DNA from: Elysia marginata
Lineage: Eukaryota > Mollusca > Gastropoda > Plakobranchidae
Assembly: GCA_019649035.1 (NCBI GenBank)
Contig: BMAT01007964.1
Location: forward strand, 219,632 to 283,631
Length of the DNA stretch: 64,000 nt
Direction: 5' to 3'
Made by a program: the position numbers and the translations under genes. This document shows, one piece after another, positions 24,172 through 34,217 of this stretch. Every line of letters begins with the position of its first letter. Position 1 is the first letter of the stretch. Under the pieces are notes generated by a model. The model saw only the letters and a program-made list of their open reading frames with translations, did no database searches and was not told the DNA's origin.

Positions 24172-24480
24172 ATGAAAATATTGTTGGCTTGCTCAGCTGG
24201 CACATCCACATCATTAGTAGTTGATTCAATAAAAAAATATTGAAAAGAAAATGATATTAAAGGAAATACTATTGATGCATATGGTGTTGCTGAAGCTGCT
24301 GGATTAGCAAAAAAATATGACGTGGTTCTTCTTGGCCCACAAGTTAGATTTCAATTATCTGCTGCAAAAGGATGAGTTGAGGGGACAAACATTCCAGTTG
24401 ATGTAATGGCTCCACAACACTATGCTCTTGCTAAAGCAGAAGAAATTTGAAAACAAATTCAAGAACTAACAAAAAAATAG
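24172..24480 (+). CDS. PTS lactose/cellobiose-type EIIB
   Basis: 102 residues. Accepts phosphate from IIA on Cys7 in the P-loop-like LLACSAGTSTSL and passes it to the sugar during transport by IIC. Family match continues with DVVLLGPQVRFQL. Lies between the small membrane protein and IIC with 10-13 nt gaps; SD GAAAGG. Confidence 0.93.
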
Positions 24481-24490
24481 AAAGGAAAAA

Positions 24491-25939
24491 ATGACAACAT
24501 CTAAAAAAGATAGGCTAAATCAAATTCTTAATGAAAAGATTTTGCCAAAGATGGGTAAAATTGGTGCTCAAAAGCATCTATCAGCCCTAAGAGATGGTTT
24601 TGCCATGTTTGTTCCACTTGTTATTGTTGGAGCTATTGCTCTTATATTTATAACATTTGTCCTAGGAGGATGAGGCACAAATAAAACATCAATTTTTGGT
24701 TGAATTTCAAATGCAGCTGGTTTTCAAGACCACTCATATTCACACTTAACTGATAAAGCTGTTGCTTGAACAACTCAACCGGGCTCTTCATGAGCAACTT
24801 TTCAAAATTGAGGAGTTACAATGTTTAGTTGAGTAAATGCTGCTACAATTGGATCAATCTCAATTTATGTATCGATATTTATTGGTTTTTCATTGTCAAT
24901 AACAAGAGGATATAATAACCCAATACTAGGGTCAGCAATATCACTAGCATCATTTATTATTTTAATTGGTGGTGATACAAGTAAATTCGGTGCTACTGGA
25001 ATGCTAACTTCCATTATTGCATCACTTATTTCTGTTGAAATATTTACATGATTAATTAGGACTAAAAAAATGGAGATTAAGATGCCACCAGGAGTTCCTC
25101 CGGCAATATCAAAATCTTTTGCAGTTTTATTCCCTGCTATTTTAACAGGATTATCAATGTTATTAGTTAATGTGCTATTTGCACTTCCTTACTATTACAT
25201 AATGACAGATGTTAAAACAGATAGAGTTATAAAATCATTTGGAGACATAATTATTTTATTAGTTCAAGCTCCATTTATTGATTTTGCAAGATCAGGTGGT
25301 GACATAGGAATTCTAATGGTTTATATTATTGGAGTTAACCTATTGTTCTTCTTTGGTATTCATGGGCCAAACACTCTAAATGGTTTATTTACACCAATTG
25401 CAACACTTTTATGAATTGACAATATGTCAGGTGGTACAAATGTATTTACTGATGGAACATATAATGGATTTATATTCCTTGGGGGTACTGGTGCAACACT
25501 ACCATTACTTATTGGTATGTTAATATTTCTTAAAAAAGGTTCGCCTTCTAAAGAAGTAGCAAAATATGCTATTCCTTCAGGAATATTTGAAATTAATGAA
25601 CCCGCTTTATTTGGTATTCCGATTGTATTTAATTTTGTCTTATTCATACCATTTTTATTAGGATCATTACTTGCTGGCGCATTTGTTACACTTGCAATTA
25701 AAACTGGATGAATGGCTCCACATACAATTGCAGCACCTTGAACAACGCCGCCGATTATTTACGGATTACTTGCAACAGGAATGGATTGAAGGTCAATATT
25801 TGTTTCTATAATTAATCTTGGGATTATCTTTGTTGTTTATCTGCCGTTTATTTTACTTATTAAGAAAAATGAATCTGCAGAATTAAAAGAAAAAGATGAT
25901 GTAAAAACTGTTAAAGCAAAAGCAGGAGGTGCTAAATAA
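24491..25939 (+). CDS. PTS lactose/cellobiose-type EIIC permease
   Basis: 482 residues, about ten TM helices. Starts with the family's LPKMGKIGAQKHLSALRDGFAMFVPLVIVGA. GIHGPNTLNGLF and PSGIFEINEPALFGIPIVFN (family: GI.EINEP.IFG.P) form the sugar-binding core, where the EINEP Glu binds sugar. A Lys/Glu-rich cytosolic tail ends it. An insertion rich in Trp and Thr (about residues 62-115) makes it longer than many CelB proteins. Many Trp are TGA. The next gene starts on its stop codon. Confidence 0.94.
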
Positions 25940-26817
25940 TGACTAGTCTTAAAAAATTAGGAATTTCAATAGGATCCTTAGCTGTTGCCACTTTACCAGT
26001 AATGACAGTTGTGTCTTGTGCTAAAGGGCATTTAACTTATAAAATAGTTATTGATAATGCCAAAGATAAAAATTACACATTATCCACACAAGATGCCAAT
26101 TATCAACCTATTAATTTTCAAAATGGAGCATTTTCTTTTTGAGACACAGTAGCTACTGAAGAAAAAGATCAATTAGATAAACTTCTAGGAGCAAATTCTA
26201 CCCAAAAACTAGTTTTTGGAATTAAAAATAATGATCCATTTAAAAATGGTCTAGAAAGATTAGTTCATGACATATTAATAGGAAATGACAATAATATAGA
26301 CTTAGTACTAACATATACTATTAATAAAGATAGTTCACCATCAATTATAATTCCTAAAAGTGTTATGAAATCTCAAAAAGATACTATTAAAACTGCTCAA
26401 TTTCGTGCAAATCAGTTAAAGAATACAAAAATAATTTTTGATAATCTTGCAGCTACTACAGTAGATAAAAATGCTGTTAAAAATCTTGTTGTAGCAAATG
26501 ATTTTATAACAGGGGGTAAATATCAATCACTAAATTCAAAATATTCTACAAAAGGTATTTTTGATAATGCTGTAGACACTGCTAGTTTAGGAGATTTAAA
26601 AAATATCTATAAAGAACTTAAAAAAGCTGATTCAACAACTAACACAATTACTTTATCAACACCTAATGCAACAATTATAGATGCGTTGCAAGATGTTTTT
26701 AAAAATATTAAATTAATTAAGTATGACTCAGCAAATATTAAATTTACTGCAGCTCCAGCATCACCAGTTGAGTGAAATAATGCAATTAACGATATGCTTG
26801 CTGAAATTAAAAAATAA
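25939..26817 (+). CDS. Lipoprotein in PTS operon
   Basis: 292 residues. Signal peptide with a mollicute-type lipobox TVVSC, acylated Cys27 expected. The mature part is Lys/Asn/Asp-rich, mostly soluble, with no family I recognise. It starts on the IIC stop codon and so is expressed with the transporter; a surface glycoside-binding or accessory role is a guess. A terminator shared with the convergent bgl gene follows. Confidence 0.8.
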
Positions 26818-26831
26818 TTTTAAAAATTTAC

Positions 26832-26860
26832 AAAAATAATTCCTATGGGAATTATTTTTT
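26832..26860. terminator. Bidirectional terminator
   Basis: Stem AAAAATAATTCC / GGAATTATTTTT with TAT loop, T-run on the plus side and A-run on the other. The stop codon of the minus GH1 gene (26852) is inside the stem. Confidence 0.85.
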
Positions 26861-28327
26861 ATTATATTCAATTGCCTTTTGAAAATATTTTTTATAATTC
26901 AGAAAATCACAAGCACTTTTATTTTTAATAACTTCTTTATATCAAAAATATGAAGCTTTAGGAAATCTTTCTAAAGTTTTATTTTCAAAATCCACACCAA
27001 CTAATCCATATTTTTTTCTATAGCCACCACTAGGTGAAAAAATATCACAATAGGTTCATACAGAATAACCAATAAAAGGTATTCCTTCAGACGTTGATTT
27101 TTGAACCATTTTTAAATGATCATTAAGGAATTTTATTCTGTAATTATCATTAACAGTTTTGCTTTCCTTTTTATCAAAAAAACCAATGCCATTTTCAACA
27201 ATCATTAGTGGCTTGTTGTATTTTTCATAAAGAATTTTAGCACCCGGAACTAATGTTTCAGGTTTTATTAATCAACCTCATGAAGTATATTTTTCAGATA
27301 TGGGATAAACAATTAAAGCTTTTTTGGTAATAAAATAATCTGGATCTTTAAATCACTTTATAGATTTATTAATTCTCATGGGGGAAGTTATAAATGAAGG
27401 CCTATAATAATTTCACCCAATAAAATCTAATCTATTATTTCTTAATAAATTCATATCCCCTTCTTTTATAACACTAATTTTTAATTTATTAGTTTCATCA
27501 TAAAAAATATTTGGATAAGTACCATTCATATTTGGGTCTAAAAATAAATCTAAATTATATTTATTAAATATTTTTGTTGCTTTTATATCTTCTTGATTAT
27601 TTTTGTCATAAGGTATTCCAGGACTTCAATCATGATCTATCCCCAAAATTGCTTTTTTATTTATATATCCTTTGTTTTTTGCTTTTTTAAATTCCTCCAT
27701 AGCAATTGCTGCAGAAAGATTTAAGTTATGTAGTGCAAATCAAAACCTTTTGGGATCATTAATTTGTGGGGGATTATAATCACTTAAATATGCACTTGTG
27801 GTAAATGTGGAATTTTCATCACTTACATATCAAATATCAGTATACTTACCTAAGTTTTTGTATAAAACTTTTGCAAATGCTCTAAATGCATCAAGAAAAA
27901 AAGAACTATCCACTCCTCCTAATTTTTCTAGTCAAGAAGGATGATCTCAGTGATAAAGAATAGGAATCGGCTTTATACCATTATCATGTAATTCTTTAAA
28001 CATTTTAATATACCAATTTATGCCTTCTTGATTTATTTTTTTGTTGTTATTAGGAAATATTCTTGTTCAATCTATATTATATATAAAGGCATTAACACCC
28101 ATATTTTTCATTATTTTTATGTCTTCTTTATATCTATTATAAAAGTCTGCAGAATCTTGTATTGAATTAATCTCTCTTTCTGCCATACCATCTTTAGGAA
28201 TATAAAAATTCTTTTTTGTAAAATCATCTCAAATAGATCTAGATCTTCCGCCAGTAGATCTTCCACCTTCTATTTGAAATGCACATGATGAAGTTGAAAA
28301 TAAGAATTTGTCATTAAATTTTTTCAT
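26852..28327 (-). CDS. GH1 glycosidase-like protein (copy 3) with altered NEP motif
   Basis: 491 residues. GH1 fold evident from FLFSTSSCAFQIEGG, the WTRIFP and YHWDHPSW segments, NYYRPSF, and nucleophile E378 in MIVENGIG. The acid/base motif, TFNEP in the two sister enzymes, reads VSDENS: the Glu (E171) is kept but Asn is Asp and Pro is Asn. The Asn normally contacts the sugar 2-OH, so specificity may be changed. At least 15 Trp are TGA, leaving only short fragments in the standard code. It overlaps the upstream MupG-like gene by 14 nt. Confidence 0.88.
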
Positions 28328-29453
28328 TTACTCTCCTAAATAAAAATTTATTTCCTTTAACAAAATTTATTTTTTCTAAATCTTCTGGTATTACTCTAGC
28401 TACTAAATTTCGTGACATATATTTGGAATCATCTAACTCTCTTTTTAATATATGTACTTCTCCTGCATATCTGCCAAGATTTTTATTTATGATTACAACA
28501 TCGCCTCTTTTTAATAATTTACCAGAATTTTTTGGCTCAATAATTTCATTCTTATAATATATTCTAGGCATTGTAGATCTAATAAACGAAGCATTAAAAT
28601 CTGGCCTATCATTATGTTTTTTATTAAAATTTTTAAAAAGAATTTCATTTTCTAATTTTGATAAATTTTTAGTTTTTATATTAAACATAAATTCTTTTGC
28701 TTTTATCTTACTTAATTCTTTGAAGATTTTTGAAACTTTTTCTAAATCTGAAATGCTACCTTGTTGAGAAATAATTATGTCATCAATTATATCTAATGCT
28801 ATTAAATCAGATATTTGATTTCTAATATTAATATGTCTATGTTCTTCAATGGATGGCATTCCATCATTTATATTTCAAGGTCCTATATTATTTTTTGATT
28901 TAGGTAATGTTATAAATGCTGCTGTTTTTATTTCCATTTGTTTTATCTTGGAAGAAAGTTCAATAAATCTATCTCTACTAAGACCTGTAAATTCCATGGG
29001 ATAAAAATTATGAAGAGCTAATATATTTTTAGCATTCCCTCCGAGCTTGACTATTTTTTCGGCAGTTTGTGTACTTGTTGAAGCATTAATTTCAATTTTA
29101 AAATTGCTATCATTATTAGAAATTTGAGCCTCTACCTTTCCTTTAAAATCTTCATCTAGTCTTATTCCTGTTGCTCCCAATTTTCTAAAAAAATTAATTT
29201 CATTTTTTGGCAACTTAAATTCTTTATAAATCTCTGGATTAACATCTAATATAACTTCAAATCCTAATTTTTTAGCTAATTTATAAATTTTTGATCTTTC
29301 ATTTAACTTGTTTTTTTCATCAGAATTATTTTTTAGTTCTATTAGATTTGCAAAAATTCTTTTAAATCCAAGTTCACTGGCTTTTTTTACATATTCTATT
29401 GTTTTTTTGTTACCAATAATTTCTGGGTAAATTGATATGCCTAATCTTTTCAT
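28314..29453 (-). CDS. DUF871/MupG-family TIM-barrel protein
   Basis: 379 residues. N-terminus MKRLGISIYPEIIGNKKTIEYVKKASELGFKRIF-like barrel start, then LRLDEDF-type and ILALHNFYPMEFTGLS segments typical of DUF871, with a C-terminal beta domain (GDVVIINKNLGRYAGEVHI). The characterised relative MupG is a 6-phospho-muramidase acting on MurNAc-6P-GlcNAc; a wall-less cell could use it on imported phospho-disaccharides instead. TGA at 28875-28877 is the Trp that joins the two ORF halves. SD overlaps the tdk stop (TAGGAG); in the tdk-mupG-bgl minus operon. Confidence 0.85.
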
Positions 29454-29461
29454 TTTTGCTC

Positions 29462-30076
29462 CTAATTGTTATTTGCCTTTTTATCAATTCCATTTATTTT
29501 TATTTCAGCAGTTTTTTCTAAAAATCCTCGATAATGACAATTTCTACATCTTGCTTCATATTCACTATCACCAACAACTATTTTTTTTGATTTTATACCT
29601 TTGTAAAAAGTCATTGTAGCTTCTCTTCCACATCTCATGCAAATGGCTGTTTGTTTTGAAACAATTTCGGCAATTGCTAGTAATTCGGGAATTTGGCCAA
29701 AAGGTTTTCCATCTGCATCTTGGTCAAGAGCTGAAACGATGACTCTAACACCCTTGTTAGCAAGATAACTTACAACATTAATTAAGTCTTTTTCTAAAAA
29801 TTGTGCCTCATCAATAGCCACAATTTTATAATTTTCATTTCATAATTTTAAAATTTCTTTTGCATTTTTAATTCTGGCAGTTTTAACTTCTGTTCCAGCT
29901 CTAGAAATAATTTTTTCTTGATCTCATCTATCATCATCAGAAGGTTTCACAACCAAAGTTTTAATTTTTGCATAACCAGCTTGTTTTATTCTTTTAATTA
30001 GCTCTTCTGATTTACCAGAAAACATTGGTCCTGTTATTACTTCAATTATTCCATCATAGTATCTTTTAAACATCAT
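29462..30076 (-). CDS. tdk: Thymidine kinase (type II)
   Basis: 204 residues from the first of two adjacent ATGs (30076 or 30073). Salvages thymidine to dTMP, feeding tmk. Walker A GPMFSGKS (16-23), AIDEAQFL lasso region, zinc site CMRCG ... CRNCHYRGF. Two Trp are TGA. Divergent from the 30120 gene. Its stop codon TAG is part of the SD of the MupG-like gene, so translation is coupled. Confidence 0.94.
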
Positions 30077-30119
30077 ATTAAAAATTATACAACTATCGGT
30101 TGTGCTTTATAATGATTCT

Positions 30120-30290
30120 ATGGATAAAAATGATAATTTAAGAAAAACTAATGAATTAAAATTAGTCGATAAAAAACCTAAGCAATCTTATAAGGGTTTA
30201 TTTTTATCTACAATTATTTTAGTTGTTGCTTTAGGAATAATAATTGCATTAGCTTTTGGAATAAAACTGGCAAAGAATGGAGTAATTTAA
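30120..30290 (+). CDS. Small single-TM protein
   Basis: 56 residues. Basic cytosolic N-terminus (KTNELKLVDKKPKQSYK) and one C-terminal TM helix (about 33-52), the topology of a tail- or signal-anchored protein. TATAAT at 30108-30113 is 6 nt before the ATG. ychF starts 1 nt after its stop. Not recognised; I choose ATG 30120 rather than an in-frame codon at 30102 because that would place the promoter inside the gene. Confidence 0.6.
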   Translation: MDKNDNLRKTNELKLVDKKPKQSYKGLFLSTIILVVALGIIIALAFGIKLAKNGVI

Positions 30291-30291
30291 T

Positions 30292-31395
30292 ATGGCATTA
30301 AAAGCTGGAATAGTAGGTTTGCCCAATGTTGGTAAATCAACATTGTTTAATGCAATTACAAGTTCCCAGGTTGAAGCTGCTAATTATCCATTTGCTACAA
30401 TTGAACCAAATATTGGTGTTGTAGAATTACCAGATATTAGGTTAGAAAAATTAGCTGAAATAGTTAAGCCAGAAAAAATAATACCTGCTACTTTTGAATT
30501 TACTGATATTGCCGGTTTAGTAAAAGGAGCTTCTAAAGGAGAAGGTCTTGGGAATAAGTTTTTGGCCAATATCAGAGAAACAGATGCAATTATTCAAGTA
30601 GTTAGATGCTTTGAGGACTCTAATATAACACATGTATCAGGTTCTATTGATCCTGTTAGAGATATGGGAGTTATTAATATGGAACTGCTTCTTGCTGATA
30701 TTGATACTGTTAATAATGTTATTAATAGAACAAAAAGAATTGTTCAAAATACAAAAGATAAGTTGGCTTTTGCTGAATTTAATTTAGCTACAAAATTGCT
30801 TAATTCTTTTGAGAAAGAAATTCCCGCTAGACAGATTGATTTAAATGAAGAAGAAGTAGAAATTGCTAAAAGTTATAATCTTTTAACCTTAAAACCGATT
30901 TTATATGTTGGCAATGTTGCAGAAGATTATGTTGCTAATCCAGAAGAGTCTAAATATTTTAAAATAATGAAAGATGAGGCTGAAAAACAAAAATCTATAT
31001 CAATGGGAATATCTGCCAACATTGAAGGCGAAATTGCTCAGTTAGACAAAGAAGATAAAAAAATGTTTTTAGATGATTTGGGAATTGTAAATTCTGGTCT
31101 TGATAGACTTACTAGAGCATCATTTGAACTTTTAAATTTAGCTACATATTTTACTGCAGGTAAAAAAGAAGTTAGAGCTTGAACTTTTAAAAGGGGATTT
31201 AAAGCACCTAAATGTGCCGGAATAATTCACACTGATTTTGAAAAAGGCTTTATAAGAGCTGAAATTATTTCATATGATGATTATATAAAACACAATGGAG
31301 AACATGGTGCTAAAGAATCTGGTCGAGCTAGACTCGAAGGGAAAGATTACATTATGAAAGATGGAGATGTTGCTAATTTTAGATTTAATGTCTAG
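30292..31395 (+). CDS. ychF: Redox/ribosome-associated ATPase YchF (OLA1)
   Basis: 367 residues. Obg-related ATPase binding the 50S/70S ribosome. P-loop GLPNVGKST (8-16), [20 protein letters not shown], and NVAE in place of the GTP-specific NKxD, which explains its ATP preference. The TGS domain ends the protein ([26 protein letters not shown] region). TGA at 31180 is Trp. Lies 1 nt behind the small TM gene. Confidence 0.96.
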
Positions 31396-31422
31396 AATTG
31401 ATTCTTTTTATATAATTATTCT

Positions 31423-31785
31423 ATGCAACTAAAATTAAATTTACCCGTACCAAAAACTTCTAGTGCTATTAAATTTTATAAAAATATTTTTAATGGCAAG
31501 ATTATAAAAGAGGGAAAAAATGATGGTCATGCTTATATCCAAATTTTTGGTCAAATTTCTCTGCATGTTCATTCTACTAATAAAATTATGCCTAGTCGTA
31601 GCTATTTTATTATTAGATTTGATAAAAATGAAAAGAGCATTTATGAAAAATGCATAAATAAATTAACCCAAATAGTTGATATTGAAATTACTACTTTTAA
31701 TGATAAAAAAATTTGAGGAACAACTCAAACTGAATTTATAGATCGTTATGGTTATCATTGAGTTTTAGAAATCGATTCATATTAG
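31423..31785 (+). CDS. VOC (glyoxalase/PhnB-like) family protein, paralogue
   Basis: 120 residues, same family as 343-720: YKNIFNGKIIKEG versus YKNLFNVKVIKDG, and WGTTQTEFIDRYGYHWVLEID versus WGTTFSEFTDKYGFTWDLEID at the end. Trp codons at the end are TGA. TATAAT (31411-31416) is 6 nt before the ATG. Reaction unknown. Confidence 0.78.
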
Positions 31786-31845
31786 TATATTATTAATCTA
31801 AATTTAATTTTTTGAAAATGGATTAATTATTGATATAATTATTTT

Positions 31846-32289
31846 ATGAATAAAGAACTTATGAAAGATTTTCAAATAAGCATAAAAATGCTAAATAAAT
31901 ATTTAGAAAAAAATAATACGGTAAAAGAAATTACTATTGTTGGTGGTTTTGCTATTTATCTTTTAGATAATAATTTTGACAGAATTACCACAGATATAGA
32001 CATATTGAGTAATTTAGAAAATAAAGAAGTTTATAGCTTTGGTTTTAGTTCACTTGTAGAAAATGTGGTAAAAAACTTTGGTAATTATAAAAAGGATAGA
32101 ATAAAATTAGAAGAATTTTCAACCAACTTTTTAAAAGTATATGTTATTTCACCCGAAAGAATAATATCTTCTAAGCAAATTTCTAACAGACCAATTCCGG
32201 ATCTTGAAGATATAAGATATATAAAAGAAAATTTTCAAATAGACATTAAAAAAATTGATAAATTTAAAAAGGAAGTAAATAATGATTAA
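31846..32289 (+). CDS. Nucleotidyltransferase-fold protein (DUF6036/AbiEii-like)
   Basis: 147 residues. The N-terminal core IVGGFAIYLL ... TTDIDIL (about residues 31-55) has the G-G-x(n)-T-x-D-x-D layout of minimal nucleotidyltransferases such as DUF6036 and MNT/AbiEii toxins. The remainder is Lys-rich. TATAAT (31834-31839, extended TGA) sits 6 nt before the ATG. It overlaps the next gene by 8 nt; that gene encodes a C-terminal helix-turn-helix, so the pair resembles a toxin-antitoxin or defence module. Activity is inferred from the motif only. Confidence 0.68.
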   Translation: MNKELMKDFQISIKMLNKYLEKNNTVKEITIVGGFAIYLLDNNFDRITTDIDILSNLENKEVYSFGFSSLVENVVKNFGNYKKDRIKLEEFSTNFLKVYVISPERIISSKQISNRPIPDLEDIRYIKENFQIDIKKIDKFKKEVNND

Positions 32290-32773
32290 TAAAAACGCTA
32301 TTAAATCCTTTAATAATTTCTTTTTGGATAATGTTTTAAGGATATTAGACACTAAAACAACTTCATTAAATCTCATGCCTTTTTTAGCTACAAATAGTAG
32401 ATCAAAAGAAATTGTAATGCATTACATATTTTATAAGCATACTGAGGAAAATATAAGAATTAATAATAAAACTTTAAATTTTATTCAGCCCTTAATTACA
32501 AAATATTCTTCATGATTTTTTCTTAGAGAAAAATATTTAAATAATAAAAATTCACTTAATAGAGATTTTAAGTATCTGAAAAATTATGATATTTATGTAG
32601 CTAAGCAAAAAATGCTTTCTAGTATGTTGTTAAATATTATGAAAGAAATTAAAAAATTGCCTTTAAAAACAATTTCTGAAAAATTAGATATTTCCATTAA
32701 TACAGCTTCTAAATTAAGAAGGGGTGAAATGAAAGTTTCACCACACAAGCTTTTATCTTTTAATAGTAAATAA
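32282..32773 (+). CDS. HTH protein paired with the nucleotidyltransferase
   Basis: 163 residues. The N-terminal ~120 residues are helical and unrecognised. The C-terminus has a clear helix-turn-helix (LKTISEKLDISINTASKLRRGEMKVSPHKLLSF, given as about residues 125-158) of Xre/Cro type. Overlap with the nucleotidyltransferase gene implies translational coupling. A DNA-binding C-terminus on a larger helical protein fits an antitoxin/autoregulator. One Trp is TGA at 32513. Confidence 0.65.
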
Positions 32774-32831
32774 GCCTTAATATTATGCCTAATGTGAAAT
32801 ATTTTATTTAATATGTTTTTATATTTTTGTA

Positions 32832-32837
32832 TATAAT
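32832..32837 (+). promoter_or_regulatory. -10 box of tRNA operon
   Basis: TATAAT 18 nt upstream of tRNA-fMet; no other start signal lies between. Confidence 0.6.
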
Positions 32838-32855
32838 TATTTAGCAATTACATAT

Positions 32856-32872
32856 CGCGGGATAGAGCAGTT

Positions 32873-32906
<34 letters not shown>

Positions 32907-32932
32907 CAGTTCAAATCTGGCTCCCGCAACCA
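32856..32932 (+). tRNA. tRNA-fMet (CAT), initiator
   Basis: 77 nt with encoded CCA. Initiator hallmarks: unpaired C1-A72 at the acceptor end and three G-C pairs at the base of the anticodon stem (GGG/CCC), anticodon CAT. Confidence 0.96.
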
Positions 32933-32933
32933 A

Positions 32934-33009
32934 GGTCTAGTAGTGAAGCGGTTAACACGCCTCCCTGTCACGGAGGAGATCGCGGGTTCAATTCCCGTCT
33001 AGACCGCCA
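32934..33009 (+). tRNA. tRNA-Asp (GTC)
   Basis: 76 nt with encoded CCA. Acceptor GGTCTAG/CTAGACC, anticodon loop CTGTCAC, so GTC, Asp. Second of three clustered tRNAs. Confidence 0.96.
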
Positions 33010-33010
33010 T

Positions 33011-33086
33011 GGCTCTGTAGCTCAGTTGGTAGAGCAACGGATTGAAGCTCCGTGTGTCGCTGGTTCGATTCCTGCCGGAGCCACCA
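33011..33086 (+). tRNA. tRNA-Phe (GAA)
   Basis: 76 nt with encoded CCA. Anticodon loop TTGAAGC, so GAA, Phe. The T-stem GCTGG/CCTGC has a central T-T mismatch, and the acceptor has one G-T pair. Confidence 0.95.
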
Positions 33087-33124
33087 TATCATTTATATGA
33101 CTAAACTAAAAGCACACGAAGTAA

Positions 33125-33160
33125 AAAAATATCTTGCTACTCAGCAAGATATTTTTATTA
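33125..33160. terminator. Bidirectional terminator after tRNAs and guaC
   Basis: 14-bp stem AAAAATATCTTGCT / AGCAAGATATTTTT with ACTC loop. Serves the tRNA operon (plus) and guaC (minus, ends 33161). Confidence 0.88.
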
Positions 33161-34126
33161 TTAATAACCTTCGGTATTTTTTAATAAAACATAGTTAACA
33201 TGTTTTAGAGCATTTAATTTTGTGCCCCCTGCATAAGAAATAGCAGATTGAATATCTTGCTCTATTTCAATTAATGAATCTCATAAAGATCCTTTAATTT
33301 CTACAAGCTCTTTTTTACCTTCAACATGCTTGTGTTCACCTTTATTAAATTCTGATGCTGAACCATAATATTCTTTATAAAGCTTACCATTTACTTCTAC
33401 AGTTTTACCAGGAGATTCTTTATGGCCAGATAATATAGATCCAACCATAACCATAGCAGCACCAAATCTAATAGCTTTTGCTATATCTCCATAAAATCTT
33501 ATTCCACCATCAGCAATAATTGGTTTTGTAGCGGCTTTGGCACATCACTTCACAGCTGAAAGTTGTCATCCTGCTGTACCAAAACCAGTTTTAAGTCTAG
33601 TGATGCAAACTTTTCCTGGGCCTACCCCCACTTTAGTTGCATCAGCTCCTCATCTTTCTAAATCTGTTACTCCTTCTGGAGTAGCCACATTTCCAGCAAT
33701 AATAAATGTTTTATTGCCCATATGTTTTCTTATATGATGAATAATATTCTTAACTGATTGCGCATGACCATGAGCAATATCAATGGTAATGTAATCAGGA
33801 ATAAGATCCTCCCTAGCTAATTCTTCAACAACTCGGCATCATTCTTTTTTAATTCCAACTGAAATTGATGATATAACATTATTTTTTCTAGTTTTTTTGA
33901 CAAATGCCTTTGTATCTATGTCAAATCTATGCATTACATAAAAATAGCCTTTTTTTGCCATTTCAATAGCAATATTTTCATCAATAATTGTTACCATATT
34001 TGCTGGTACAATTGGAATTTTAAAATTGTGATTACCTAATTTTACAGTGGCATCACATTGGCTTCTAGATTCAACAATACATCTTTTTGGTAAAAGTTGC
34101 ACATGTTCAAAATCAAATACTTTCAT
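33161..34126 (-). CDS. guaC: GMP reductase
   Basis: 321 residues. Converts GMP to IMP with NADPH, linking to purA (46208) which turns IMP into [26 protein letters not shown] at the start is the GuaC type rather than IMP dehydrogenase, and no CBS domains are present. Catalytic Cys in [33 protein letters not shown] phosphate-binding loop. Several Trp are TGA. SD GAAGGAGAC before the ATG. Confidence 0.94.
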
Positions 34127-34217
34127 TTTGTCTCCTTCTTTATTAACTAAGGGACTTATTAAGAAGCTTTATCCTCTTTTAATTTTACCATATGAACTTT
34201 AAAGTTATAATGTTAAT

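Noticed and set aside
20862-28327. GH1 genes apparently broken into many fragments by TGA codons
   Set aside because: All interruptions are TGA in one frame at Trp positions; in code 4 each gene is a single intact frame. Not pseudogenes.
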